Shown: positions 16,706-24,767 of the stretch, piece after piece
How the letters are laid out: the number at the start of each line of letters is the position of its first letter
Numbering within the stretch: position 1 is the stretch's first letter
DNA from: Streptomyces radiopugnans
GTDB taxonomy: Bacteria; Actinomycetota; Actinomycetes; Streptomycetales; Streptomycetaceae
Assembly: GCF_900110735.1 (NCBI RefSeq)
Contig: NZ_FOET01000003.1
Span: 62,001-126,000, forward strand
Length of the DNA: 64,000 nt
Reading direction: 5' to 3'
The notes under the pieces: generated by a model
What the model was told of the DNA's origin: nothing
Seen by the model: only the letters and a program-made list of their open reading frames with translations
The model's database searches: none
Made by a program: the position numbers and the translations under genes

Positions 16706-18937
16706 ATGGCCACGTTCCTGTACCGGCTCGGCCGCCTCGCCTTCCGGCGGCGCGGGCTGGTCGCCCTGTTGTGGGTGGTGGTGCTGGCGGTCACGGGCGG
16801 CTTCGCCGCCTCCGCCTCATCGGCGGCCTCCAGCAACATCACCATTCCCGGCACCGAGGCGCAGAAGGCGTTCGAGCTGCTGGAGGATCGTTTCCCCGGC
16901 AGCAGTCCCGACGGCGCCACCGCCCGGGTCGTCTTCAAGGCCCCCGACGGCGAGAAGATCACCGACCCGGAGAACAAGGCGGCCGTCGGCGAGGTCGTCG
17001 CCGAGCTGGCGAAGGGCGAGCAGGTCCAGCAGGCCGTCGACCCCTTCCGGGCGCAGGCCGTAAGCCCCGACCGGACCATCGCCTACTCCCAGGTCAGCTA
17101 CGAGGTCTCCGGCTTCGAGCTGACCGAGGAGTCGCGCGACGAACTCAAGGCCGCCGCCGAGGACGGCCGGGAGGCCGGGCTGACGGTCGAGACCGGCGGT
17201 GACGCGATGGCGGCGATCCCGCACACCGGCGCCGCCGAGGTCATCGGCGTGGCCATCGCCGCGATCGTGCTGCTGATCACCTTCGGCTCCCTGGTCGCCG
17301 CCGGGCTGCCGCTGCTCACCGCCCTGGTCGGCGTCGGCGTCACCGTCGCGGTCATCACCGCCGTGACCGTGCCCCTGGACCTCAACACCACCACCCCGAT
17401 CCTGGCGACGATGATCGGCCTGGCCGTCGGCATCGACTACGCGCTGTTCATCGTCTCCCGCTACCGCGCCGAACTCGCCGAGGGCCGCGAGCCCCTGGAG
17501 GCGGTCGGCCGCGCCACGGGGACGGCGGGCTCGGCGGTGGTCTTCGCCGGTCTGACCGTCGTCATCGCCCTGGTCGGCCTGTCGGTGGTCAACATCCCGA
17601 TCCTGACCAAGATGGGTCTGGCCGCCGGCGGCTCGGTCGTCCTGGCCGTGCTGGTCGCACTGACGCTGATACCCGCCCTGCTCGGCTTCGCCGGGCAGAG
17701 GGTCCTGCCGCGCAAGCACCGCGCGAAGAAGGACGACGCGAAGGACGGCGGGGCGGGCACGGCCGTCGAGACCGGGGACGGCGCGGGCACCCGCTGGGCC
17801 CGCTTCGTGCTGCGCCGCCCGATCGCGGTGCTGCTGGTGAGCGTCGTCGGGCTCGGCCTGCTGGCCGTCCCCGCCAAGGACCTCCAGCTCAACCTGCCCG
17901 ACGACGGGTCCCAGCCCACCAGCACCACCCAGCGCCGCGCCTACGACCTGATCGCCGAGGGCTTCGGCCCCGGCACCAACGGCCCGCTGATCGTGACCGT
18001 GGACGCCGAGGACAGCGACGACCCCCGGGCCGCCGCCGAGGCCACCACCGAAAGGCTCCAGGGCCTGGACGGGGCCGCCGCCGTCATGCCCCCCACGTTC
18101 AACAAGGCCGGCGACACCGCGATGATCACCGTCGTCCCGAAGTCCGCGCCCAGCAGCGCCGCGACCGAGGACCTGGTCCACGACATCCGCGGGCAGGCGC
18201 CCGGGATCGCCGAGGCCACCGGCGCGAGCGTCCTGGTCACCGGGCAGACCGCCATGGCCATCGACGTCTCGCAGAAGATGGACGACGCCCTGGCGCCCTA
18301 CCTGATCCTCGTGGTCGGACTGGCCTTCCTGCTGCTGACGGTGGTCTTCCGCTCGATCCTGGTCCCGCTGAAGGCGGCGCTCGGCTTCCTGCTCTCGGTG
18401 GTCGCCGCGCTCGGCGCCGTCGTGGCGGTCTTCCAGTGGGGCTGGCTGGCCGACGTCTTCGGCGTGGAGCAGACCGGCCCGGTCATGAGCCTGATGCCGA
18501 TCCTCATGGTCGGCCTGGTCTTCGGTCTGGCCATGGACTACGAGGTCTTCCTCGTGACCCGGATGCGCGAGGCCCACGTCCACGGCGAGACCCCGCACGA
18601 GTCGGTCGTCACCGGCTTCAAGCTGGGGGCGCGCGTGGTGACCGCGGCCGCGCTGATCATGATCAGCGTCTTCGCCGGGTTCATCGGCTCCTCCGAGTCA
18701 ATGATCAAGATGATCGGCTTCGGTCTGGCCGTCGCCGTCCTCTTCGACGCCTTCGTGATCCGCATGGCCGTCGTCCCGGCCGTCCTCGCACTGCTGGGCA
18801 AGTCCGCCTGGTGGCTGCCGCGCTGGCTGGACAAGGCCCTGCCCAACGTCGACGTCGAGGGCGAGAAGCTCCAGCGCGAGCTGAACGGCCCCGCCGCGAG
18901 GACGGACGAGCGCGAGCCGGTCGCCGTGCGCGACTGA
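16706..18937 (+). CDS. MMPL/RND-superfamily transporter
   Basis: A 743-residue MMPL-type inner-membrane transporter. It has two halves, each with one leading membrane segment, a large external domain and five more segments: the first half ends near residue 335 (ALLGFAGQRVLPRKH), the second starts after ARFVLRRPIAVLLVSVVG. Typical motifs are IGLAVGIDYALFIVSRYR and GLVFGLAMDYEVFLVTRMRE, carrying the Asp-Tyr pair used in proton coupling. Members export lipids, siderophores or drugs. Control by the upstream TetR protein suggests efflux of its ligand. Confidence 0.92.
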   Translation: MATFLYRLGRLAFRRRGLVALLWVVVLAVTGGFAASASSAASSNITIPGTEAQKAFELLEDRFPGSSPDGATARVVFKAPDGEKITDPENKAAVGEVVAELAKGEQVQQAVDPFRAQAVSPDRTIAYSQVSYEVSGFELTEESRDELKAAAEDGREAGLTVETGGDAMAAIPHTGAAEVIGVAIAAIVLLITFGSLVAAGLPLLTALVGVGVTVAVITAVTVPLDLNTTTPILATMIGLAVGIDYALFIVSRYRAELAEGREPLEAVGRATGTAGSAVVFAGLTVVIALVGLSVVNIPILTKMGLAAGGSVVLAVLVALTLIPALLGFAGQRVLPRKHRAKKDDAKDGGAGTAVETGDGAGTRWARFVLRRPIAVLLVSVVGLGLLAVPAKDLQLNLPDDGSQPTSTTQRRAYDLIAEGFGPGTNGPLIVTVDAEDSDDPRAAAEATTERLQGLDGAAAVMPPTFNKAGDTAMITVVPKSAPSSAATEDLVHDIRGQAPGIAEATGASVLVTGQTAMAIDVSQKMDDALAPYLILVVGLAFLLLTVVFRSILVPLKAALGFLLSVVAALGAVVAVFQWGWLADVFGVEQTGPVMSLMPILMVGLVFGLAMDYEVFLVTRMREAHVHGETPHESVVTGFKLGARVVTAAALIMISVFAGFIGSSESMIKMIGFGLAVAVLFDAFVIRMAVVPAVLALLGKSAWWLPRWLDKALPNVDVEGEKLQRELNGPAARTDEREPVAVRD

Positions 18938-19050
18938 GCCGGGCCGGGTCCCGCCGGGACCCGCCGAGACCCGGGGCCGCCGTCGCGTGAGCGGAAGGCG
19001 CGGCGGCCCCGGCCGCACCGGCCCGTGGGGACGGGGAGCGGTGCGGCATC

Positions 19051-19101
19051 CGGGGCCCGGCAGCGGTCCTCCCACGAGGGAGGCACCGCTGCCGGGCCCC
19101 G
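19051..19101. terminator. Bidirectional hairpin terminator
   Basis: Left arm 19051-19073 pairs with 19078-19101 around an ACGA loop, with a single bulged C. It lies between the convergent MMPL and FG-GAP genes. Confidence 0.8.
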
Positions 19102-19154
19102 GTCGCGTACGGGGGGCGGGGATGCGGTGGGAGCAGGGATGCGGTGGGGGTGGG

Positions 19155-20639
19155 TCAGCCGCCGAAGTCCTTCGTGGCCACGAAGCGGCGGTCGGTGGTG
19201 GACGGACCCGACTCCGTCCCGCTCAGGATCCAGTAACCGGCTTCCTTGCGCGGCTGGTTGAAGCCGAAGGTGCCGATGAGGAGCTCGGCCCGTCCGTCGG
19301 TGTCCAGGTCGGCGATGTGGAGGTCCCGGCCGAAGAAGTCCCGGTCGCCGGGGTGCGCGGGCTTGCCGTCCAGGCCGATGGCGTACCGGTCGATCACGGT
19401 GGCGCGGCCGTCGTCCAGCCCGCCGGGGCCGCCGAGGAGGACGGTCACCCGGCCGACGCGGCGGTCCTTCCCCGGGGTGCGGAGGGCGACGTCGTCGCGG
19501 CCGTCGCCGTTCAGGTCGCCGACGGCGGGGGCGCGGACATAGGACGTCCTGACGCCCTCCAGGGCGACCGGGCCCCGCCCGCGCCCCAGGCCCTTCGCGC
19601 CGCCGGGGACGACGACCAGTCCGCCCCCCTCCCGGGGCCGGGCGAGGACGTCGTCGCGGCCGTCGCCGTCGAAGTCGCCGACGGCGTGCGGGATCGCGGC
19701 GTACCCCGGCAGACGGCCGGTGATCCCGGGCACGGTGCCCGCCTCCCGCAGGCCCTGCGGCGTCCCCCGGTGGAAGTGGGCGTCCTCGACGTCCTCGATG
19801 CCCTTCTCCTCGAAGCGGACGTCCTCCTCGCCGTACTCGGCCATCGTCAGCAGGTCGTCGCGGCCGTCGCCGTCGAAGTCACCGGCGAGCACGTGCGAGA
19901 CGGGCACCCAACCGCCGTGGCCGACGTCGGACTCGGTGGTGGTGCGGGGAGTGCCGCCGTCCCGGTCGAGCGGCCCGTGCAGGACCGTCGCCGGCTGCGG
20001 CTTCAGGTCGTACTCCGAACTCGCCGGGGCCAGGGTGAGCAGGTCGAGCGCGCCGTCGCCGTCGAAGTCGCCGACGGCCGCGGCCCGGTGGGCGCCGGGC
20101 GGCAGCTCGGTGGCGCCGACGGGCCCCTCGGGACCGCCCCAGACGACGAACTGGTGGTCGGTGAGCCGCCCGCGCCCGTCGGCCCTGGGTGCGCGCACGA
20201 CGATGTCGGCGTGGCCGTCGTCGTCCAGGTCGCCGGTGAACTGGACGGAGCTGTCCAGGGAGAACGGCGCGCTCACGACTTTGGGGTCGGGCGCCGCGAA
20301 GCGCTCGGAGAGCCGGAACGCCGCCGCGGGATCGGGGCCGCCGGGCGAGGCGAGGGCGACGAAGCGGTTGTTGCGCCACTTCCCGCTGTTCTTCGGCTGC
20401 CGGTACCAGCCGTTGACGACGACGTCCGCGTGGCCGTCGCCGTTCACGTCGTCCCGGTTGACCTCGCCCGTGTCGCGTCCGGTCGGAGCGGGAAGCGGTG
20501 AGGCGGGCGAGGAGGCGGACGACGGGGGTGCGGAGTCACCGGACGTACCCCCCTCCCGGCTCCCCGAGGAGCACCCGGCGGCCAGGAGGGCCGCCGCGCA
20601 GAGCCAGGTCAGTACGGCGGGGAGCCCGTGTCGTTTCAT
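19155..20639 (-). CDS. FG-GAP/VCBS-repeat surface lipoprotein
   Basis: A 494-residue lipoprotein. A signal sequence with lipobox LAAGC is followed by a Ser/Pro-rich linker and seven calcium-loop repeats of the DxDGDGxxD type, for example DVNGDGHADVVV, DFDGDGALDLLT and DLNGDGRDDVAL. These form an integrin-like beta-propeller that usually binds calcium and mediates surface binding. No catalytic domain is attached. The start at 20639 was chosen for the signal peptide. It is transcribed alone, with its 3' end at a shared terminator. Confidence 0.88.
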   Translation of the reverse strand: MKRHGLPAVLTWLCAAALLAAGCSSGSREGGTSGDSAPPSSASSPASPLPAPTGRDTGEVNRDDVNGDGHADVVVNGWYRQPKNSGKWRNNRFVALASPGGPDPAAAFRLSERFAAPDPKVVSAPFSLDSSVQFTGDLDDDGHADIVVRAPRADGRGRLTDHQFVVWGGPEGPVGATELPPGAHRAAAVGDFDGDGALDLLTLAPASSEYDLKPQPATVLHGPLDRDGGTPRTTTESDVGHGGWVPVSHVLAGDFDGDGRDDLLTMAEYGEEDVRFEEKGIEDVEDAHFHRGTPQGLREAGTVPGITGRLPGYAAIPHAVGDFDGDGRDDVLARPREGGGLVVVPGGAKGLGRGRGPVALEGVRTSYVRAPAVGDLNGDGRDDVALRTPGKDRRVGRVTVLLGGPGGLDDGRATVIDRYAIGLDGKPAHPGDRDFFGRDLHIADLDTDGRAELLIGTFGFNQPRKEAGYWILSGTESGPSTTDRRFVATKDFGG

Positions 20640-20725
20640 GCCGCGAGTCTGCCGGTCAGCGCACACGGAGAGATCGCGGTCGCGTCACGGTCGCGTCAGT
20701 TCCGCGTGGCTCCAGGCGTTCACGG

Positions 20726-20758
20726 AGCGCGGGGCCGCCCGGTGGGCGGCCCCGCGCT
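20726..20758. terminator. Hairpin terminator
   Basis: A perfect 15-bp stem (20726-20740 with 20744-20758) with a GGT loop lies just downstream of the minus-strand 52-residue gene. Confidence 0.75.
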
Positions 20759-20777
20759 TCTCGCCGTCGCTTTCCCG

Positions 20778-20936
20778 CTACCGCTGTGCGCTGCGCTTGA
20801 CCAGGTAGGCGGCGGTCAGGCAGGCGGCCGCGATGGCGAGGAACACCAGGACGATGGTCAGTCCGCCGGGGAGGATCGCTCCCTTGGCGAGGAGTGCGGG
20901 CCCGCCGCTCTGCGCGGCGTCGGTGTACCAACTCAT
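20778..20936 (-). CDS. Small single-pass membrane protein (52 aa)
   Basis: A 52-residue protein, MSWYTDAAQSGGP followed by one membrane span (LTIVLVFLAIAAACLTAAYL) and a short basic tail KRSAQR, giving an N-out/C-in topology by charge. A strong GGAAGGGAG site precedes the ATG and a stable terminator follows, so it looks like a real gene. It lies next to the 82-residue membrane protein. Function unknown. Confidence 0.65.
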   Translation of the reverse strand: MSWYTDAAQSGGPALLAKGAILPGGLTIVLVFLAIAAACLTAAYLVKRSAQR

Positions 20937-20970
20937 TGCGGTCTCCCTTCCGGAGAGGTCCACCTCGGGG

Positions 20971-21012
20971 ACGGAGGCGGTCGCGGGGCGCGCACCCCGC
21001 GACCGCCTCCGT
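20971..21012. terminator. Hairpin terminator
   Basis: A perfect 18-bp stem (20971-20988 with 20995-21012) and a 6-base loop, downstream of the 82-residue membrane-protein gene and just upstream of the 52-residue gene. Confidence 0.75.
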
Positions 21013-21097
21013 CGTCTCGTTTCTCTTCCCAGGCGGCGGCGCACGCCGCACATCCGCCCGGGCGACCGGGCGACCGGGCACGACGGGGACGGGGAGG

Positions 21098-21346
21098 TCA
21101 GAAAGGCAGCCGGCCGCGGGCGCGGCGGCCCGCGGAACCGCTGCGGCCCACCGCGCGGGAGCTCTTGTGGAACGGCTTGCTCAGCCAGCGCCCCAGGGGG
21201 CCGGGCGCCTTGCCTCCCGCACGGGCGCCCAGTCCCAGGGAGCGCTGTGTGCCGCGCTCGGGGTGGCGGGACAGGCGCGGCACCACGAAGGCCAGAACGG
21301 CCAGGACCACGCAGGCGGCTATCACACCGGCGACCACCACGGTCAC
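21098..21346 (-). CDS. Small membrane protein, DUF6411-like
   Basis: An 82-residue protein with one N-terminal membrane span (VVVAGVIAACVVLAVLAFVV) and a basic cytoplasmic tail rich in Arg, Gly and Lys (GLGARAGGKAPGPLGRWLSK, ending RGRLPF). This pattern matches a conserved Streptomyces small-protein family that I believe is DUF6411. It is divergent from the phospholipase-D-type gene, with a 180-bp shared upstream region. Function unknown; the basic tail could bind nucleic acid or acidic lipids. Confidence 0.7.
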   Translation of the reverse strand: MTVVVAGVIAACVVLAVLAFVVPRLSRHPERGTQRSLGLGARAGGKAPGPLGRWLSKPFHKSSRAVGRSGSAGRRARGRLPF

Positions 21347-21526
21347 TCCTCACGTCGGTTCTCATCCGGTCGTATCGCTCCGTGTCGTCTTGACCACCGA
21401 AGCCGTGTGTTGCGTCCGTCTGCCCCGACTTGCGCACGGCATCCCTGGGAAGCGGATCCGTGGGCATAAGCGGACCGAGAGAATTTTCGATTCGGCAAGA
21501 GTCCGGGAGCCGGGAGGGAAGGGGCC

Positions 21527-22720
21527 ATGGGCGTCGTGAACGACGAGGCCGTGAACGACGAGGCGGACAGGCGCAAGCGACGGCTGCGGCGGCGGCTGGA
21601 GAGACTGATCGGCATCGCCGCCACCGAGGGGAACGAGGTGACGGCGCTGCGCAACGGGGACGAGATCTTCCCCGCGATGCTGGAGAGCATCCGGGCCGCC
21701 GAGCACACCGTCGACATGATGACGTTCGTGTACTGGCGCGGCGAGATCGCCCGCGAGTTCGCCCACGCCATGGCCGAACGCGCCCGCGCCGGGGTGCGGG
21801 TGCGGCTGCTGCTGGACGGCTTCGGCAGCCGGCTGATCGAGGGCGACCTGCTGGAGATGATGGACGAGGCCGGGGTGCAGGTGGCCTGGTTCCGCAAACC
21901 GCTGTGGCTCTCCCCGCTGAAGCAGAACCACCGCTGCCACCGCAAGGTGCTGGTGGTGGACGAGCGGACGGCCTTCACCGGCGGGGTGGGGATCGCCGAG
22001 GAGTGGTGCGGCGATGCCCGGGACGAGAGCGAGTGGCGCGACACCCATGTGCGGGTGCGCGGCCCGGCCGTGGACGGCATCGCCGCCGCGTTCGCGCAGA
22101 ACTGGGCGGAGTGCGCGGAGGTGCTGTTCGACGAGCGGGACCGCTTCGTCGAGCACGAGCCGCAGGGGGACTCCGTGGTGCAGGTGGTGCGCGGTTCGGC
22201 CAGCTTCGGCTGGCAGGACATGCAGACGCTGCTGCGGGTGGTGCTGGAGACGGCCCAGGAGCGCGTACGGCTGGCCACGGCGTACTTCGCGCCCGACCCG
22301 TACTTCGTCGAGATGCTGTGCGCCACCGCGCGCCGCGGGGTGGAGGTGGAGCTGCTGCTGCCCGGCCCGCACACGGACCAGCGGGCCTCCCAGCTCTCCG
22401 GGCAGAACCACTACGAGGAGCTGCTGGCGTGCGGGGTGCGGATCTGGCACTTCCAGCCGACGATGATGCACGCCAAGATCGTGACGGTGGACGGGATCGC
22501 CTCGCTGGTGGGCTCCACCAATCTCAACCGGCGCTCGATGGACCACGACGAGGAGGTCATGCTCGTCGTCCTGGACGAGGAGTTCACCGCGGGACTGGAC
22601 CGGGACTACGACGCGGACCTGGGCCGGAGCGCACGCATCGTGGGCGCCCGCTGGCGCAGGCGGCCGGTCGTGCAGCGGGTGCGGGAGGCCGCCGTCATGC
22701 CGATCCGCCGCTTCCTGTGA
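21527..22720 (+). CDS. Phospholipase D-like / cardiolipin synthase-family protein
   Basis: A 397-residue PLD-superfamily protein with two HKD motifs: HRKVLVVD with His138, Lys140 and Asp145, and MHAKIVTVDG in the second half, each followed by the Gly-Ser/Asn elements (TGGVGIAEEW, VGSTNLNRRSMD). Bacterial members of this size make cardiolipin from two phosphatidylglycerols or exchange phosphatidyl groups. There is no N-terminal membrane segment, only a basic helix (RRKRRLRRRLERL) that may bind the membrane. It ends at a shared terminator with aspS. Confidence 0.85.
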   Translation: MGVVNDEAVNDEADRRKRRLRRRLERLIGIAATEGNEVTALRNGDEIFPAMLESIRAAEHTVDMMTFVYWRGEIAREFAHAMAERARAGVRVRLLLDGFGSRLIEGDLLEMMDEAGVQVAWFRKPLWLSPLKQNHRCHRKVLVVDERTAFTGGVGIAEEWCGDARDESEWRDTHVRVRGPAVDGIAAAFAQNWAECAEVLFDERDRFVEHEPQGDSVVQVVRGSASFGWQDMQTLLRVVLETAQERVRLATAYFAPDPYFVEMLCATARRGVEVELLLPGPHTDQRASQLSGQNHYEELLACGVRIWHFQPTMMHAKIVTVDGIASLVGSTNLNRRSMDHDEEVMLVVLDEEFTAGLDRDYDADLGRSARIVGARWRRRPVVQRVREAAVMPIRRFL

Positions 22721-22787
22721 GGACGCCCGGCAGCGGCGGACGGGCAGCCGGACGGACCCGGCGGACGGACCCGGCCGGCGGACGGAC

Positions 22788-22840
22788 GCACAGGCCGACG
22801 GGCCGGGACCGCGGTGCGGTCCCGGCCCGTCGGCCTGTGC
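22788..22840. terminator. Bidirectional hairpin terminator
   Basis: A perfect 25-bp stem (22788-22812 with 22816-22840) with a GGT loop between the convergent PLD-like and aspS genes. Confidence 0.85.
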
Positions 22841-22851
22841 CTGCGTGCCCG

Positions 22852-24627
22852 TCAGTCGGCCTGCTTGACCTGCGGCGGCTTGCGCAGCGACAGGTGCAGT
22901 TCCCTCAGCCGGGCCTCGTCGACCTCGCTCGGGGCGCCCATGAGCAGGTCCTGGGCGTTGCCGTTGAGCGGGAAGGCGATGGTCTCGCGGATGTTGGGCT
23001 CGTCGGCCAGCAGCATCACGATGCGGTCGATGCCCGGGGCGATGCCGCCGTGCGGCGGGGCGCCGAAGTGGAAGGCGCGCAGCATGCCGCCGAACTCGCG
23101 CTCGACCTCCTCGCGGCTGTAGCCGGCGATCTCGAAGGCCTTGTACATGATCTCCGGCTCGTGGTTCCGGATCGCGCCGGAGGACAACTCGACGCCGTTG
23201 CAGACGATGTCGTACTGCCAGGCCAGGATGTCCAGCGGGTCCTTGGTCTCCAGCGCCTCCAGGCCGCCCTGCGGCATGGAGAACGGGTTGTGGGAGAACT
23301 CGATCTGCCCGGTGTCCTCGTTCCTCTCGAACATCGGGAAGTCGACGATCCAGCAGAAGCGGAAGACGTTCTCCTCGAAGTGGCCGGTACGGCGCCCGGC
23401 CTCGACGCGGACCGCCCCCATGATCTTGGATACCTCGTCGAACTCTCCCGCGCCGAAGAAGACGGCCGTGCCCGGTCCGGCGTCCAGACGGGACAGCAGC
23501 GCGGAGACGTTCTCCTCGGTGAGGAACTTGGCGATCGGGCCGGTCAGCTTCCCGTCGTCCCCCACGCGCACCCAGGCCAGGCCCTTGGCGCCCTGCGAGA
23601 CGGCGAACTCGCCCATCTGGTCGAAGAACTTGCGCGGCTGGTCGGCGGTGCCGGGCACGGCCAGGGCGCGTACGTGCTTGTCCGCGAACGCCTTGAACCC
23701 CGAGCCGGCGAAGACGTCCGAGACGTCGGTCAGTTCGAGCCCCACGCGCAGGTCCGGCTTGTCGCTGCCGTACTTGAGCATCGCCTCGCGGAAGGGGATG
23801 CGCGGGAAGGGCGAGGTGACGTGGCGCCCGTTGCCGAACTTCTCGAAGAGGTCGGTCATGACCTTCTCGATGACGCCGAAGACGTCCTCCTGCTCGACGA
23901 AGCTCATCTCCACGTCGAGCTGGTAGAACTCGCCCGGCGAGCGGTCGGCGCGGGCGTCCTCGTCGCGGAAGCAGGGCGCGATCTGGAAGTAGCGGTCGAA
24001 GCCCGCGATCATCAGCAGCTGCTTGAACTGCTGCGGGGCCTGCGGCAGCGCGTAGAACTTCCCCGCGTGCAGCCGGGAGGGCACCAGGAAGTCGCGCGCG
24101 CCCTCGGGGGAGGTGGCCGACAGGATCGGGGTGGCCAGCTCGTTGAAGCCGAGCGCCGTCATCTCCTGCCGGATGGTGGAGATGACCGCCGAGCGCAGCA
24201 TGATGTTGCGGTGCATGCGCTCCTTGCGCAGGTCGAGGAAGCGGTACTCCAGGCGCCGCTCCTCGTTGACGCCGTCCTCGGTGTTGATGGTGAACGGCAG
24301 CGGGTCGGCGCCGCCCAGCACCTCGACCTCGGCGACCTCGACCTCGATCTCACCGGTGGGCAGCTCGGGGTTGACGTTCTCCTCGCCGCGGGCGACGACC
24401 CGGCCGTCGACGCGGACGACGGACTCCTTGGAGATCGAGCTCAGCGCCTCGTAGGGGGCGGTGTCGGGGCGGACGACGAGCTGGACGATCCCGTAGTGGT
24501 CGCGGAGATCGATGAAGAGGATGCCGCCCAGGTTCCGCCGATTGTGCAGCCAGCCGGAGAGGCGGACATCCGTGTCGATGTCCGCGGCACGGAGCTCGCC
24601 GCAGGTGTGGGACCGGTACCGATGCAT
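22852..24627 (-). CDS. aspS: Aspartyl-tRNA synthetase
   Basis: Class II aspartyl-tRNA synthetase of bacterial type (591 residues). An N-terminal OB anticodon-binding domain ([14 protein letters not shown] region) is followed by the catalytic core with motif 2 ([20 protein letters not shown]), the GAD insert in the middle, and motif 3 ([15 protein letters not shown]). A His follows the Trp-Leu at the anticodon-binding site (WLHNRR); in some bacteria His here goes with a non-discriminating enzyme that also charges tRNA-Asn. [12 protein letters not shown] is the usual actinobacterial start; another ATG lies one codon upstream. Confidence 0.97.
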   Translation of the reverse strand: MHRYRSHTCGELRAADIDTDVRLSGWLHNRRNLGGILFIDLRDHYGIVQLVVRPDTAPYEALSSISKESVVRVDGRVVARGEENVNPELPTGEIEVEVAEVEVLGGADPLPFTINTEDGVNEERRLEYRFLDLRKERMHRNIMLRSAVISTIRQEMTALGFNELATPILSATSPEGARDFLVPSRLHAGKFYALPQAPQQFKQLLMIAGFDRYFQIAPCFRDEDARADRSPGEFYQLDVEMSFVEQEDVFGVIEKVMTDLFEKFGNGRHVTSPFPRIPFREAMLKYGSDKPDLRVGLELTDVSDVFAGSGFKAFADKHVRALAVPGTADQPRKFFDQMGEFAVSQGAKGLAWVRVGDDGKLTGPIAKFLTEENVSALLSRLDAGPGTAVFFGAGEFDEVSKIMGAVRVEAGRRTGHFEENVFRFCWIVDFPMFERNEDTGQIEFSHNPFSMPQGGLEALETKDPLDILAWQYDIVCNGVELSSGAIRNHEPEIMYKAFEIAGYSREEVEREFGGMLRAFHFGAPPHGGIAPGIDRIVMLLADEPNIRETIAFPLNGNAQDLLMGAPSEVDEARLRELHLSLRKPPQVKQAD

Positions 24628-24767
24628 CATTCGTCCAAGTCGTCAGGTTGTCGGGTGGTGTCGGGCCGCCGGCCGCTCGTCGGGGAGGGGGCGCACACGC
24701 TCCACAGACTACCGTCCGGCCCGCTTTCCGCCGGGTGCCCCCAGGAATGACCACATAAGGTGGAAAA

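Noticed and set aside
22741..22790. Possible small gene or tRNA after the PLD-like gene
   Set aside because: The sequence is a run of GGCGGACGGAC-like repeats leading into a terminator; no cloverleaf or reading frame stands out.
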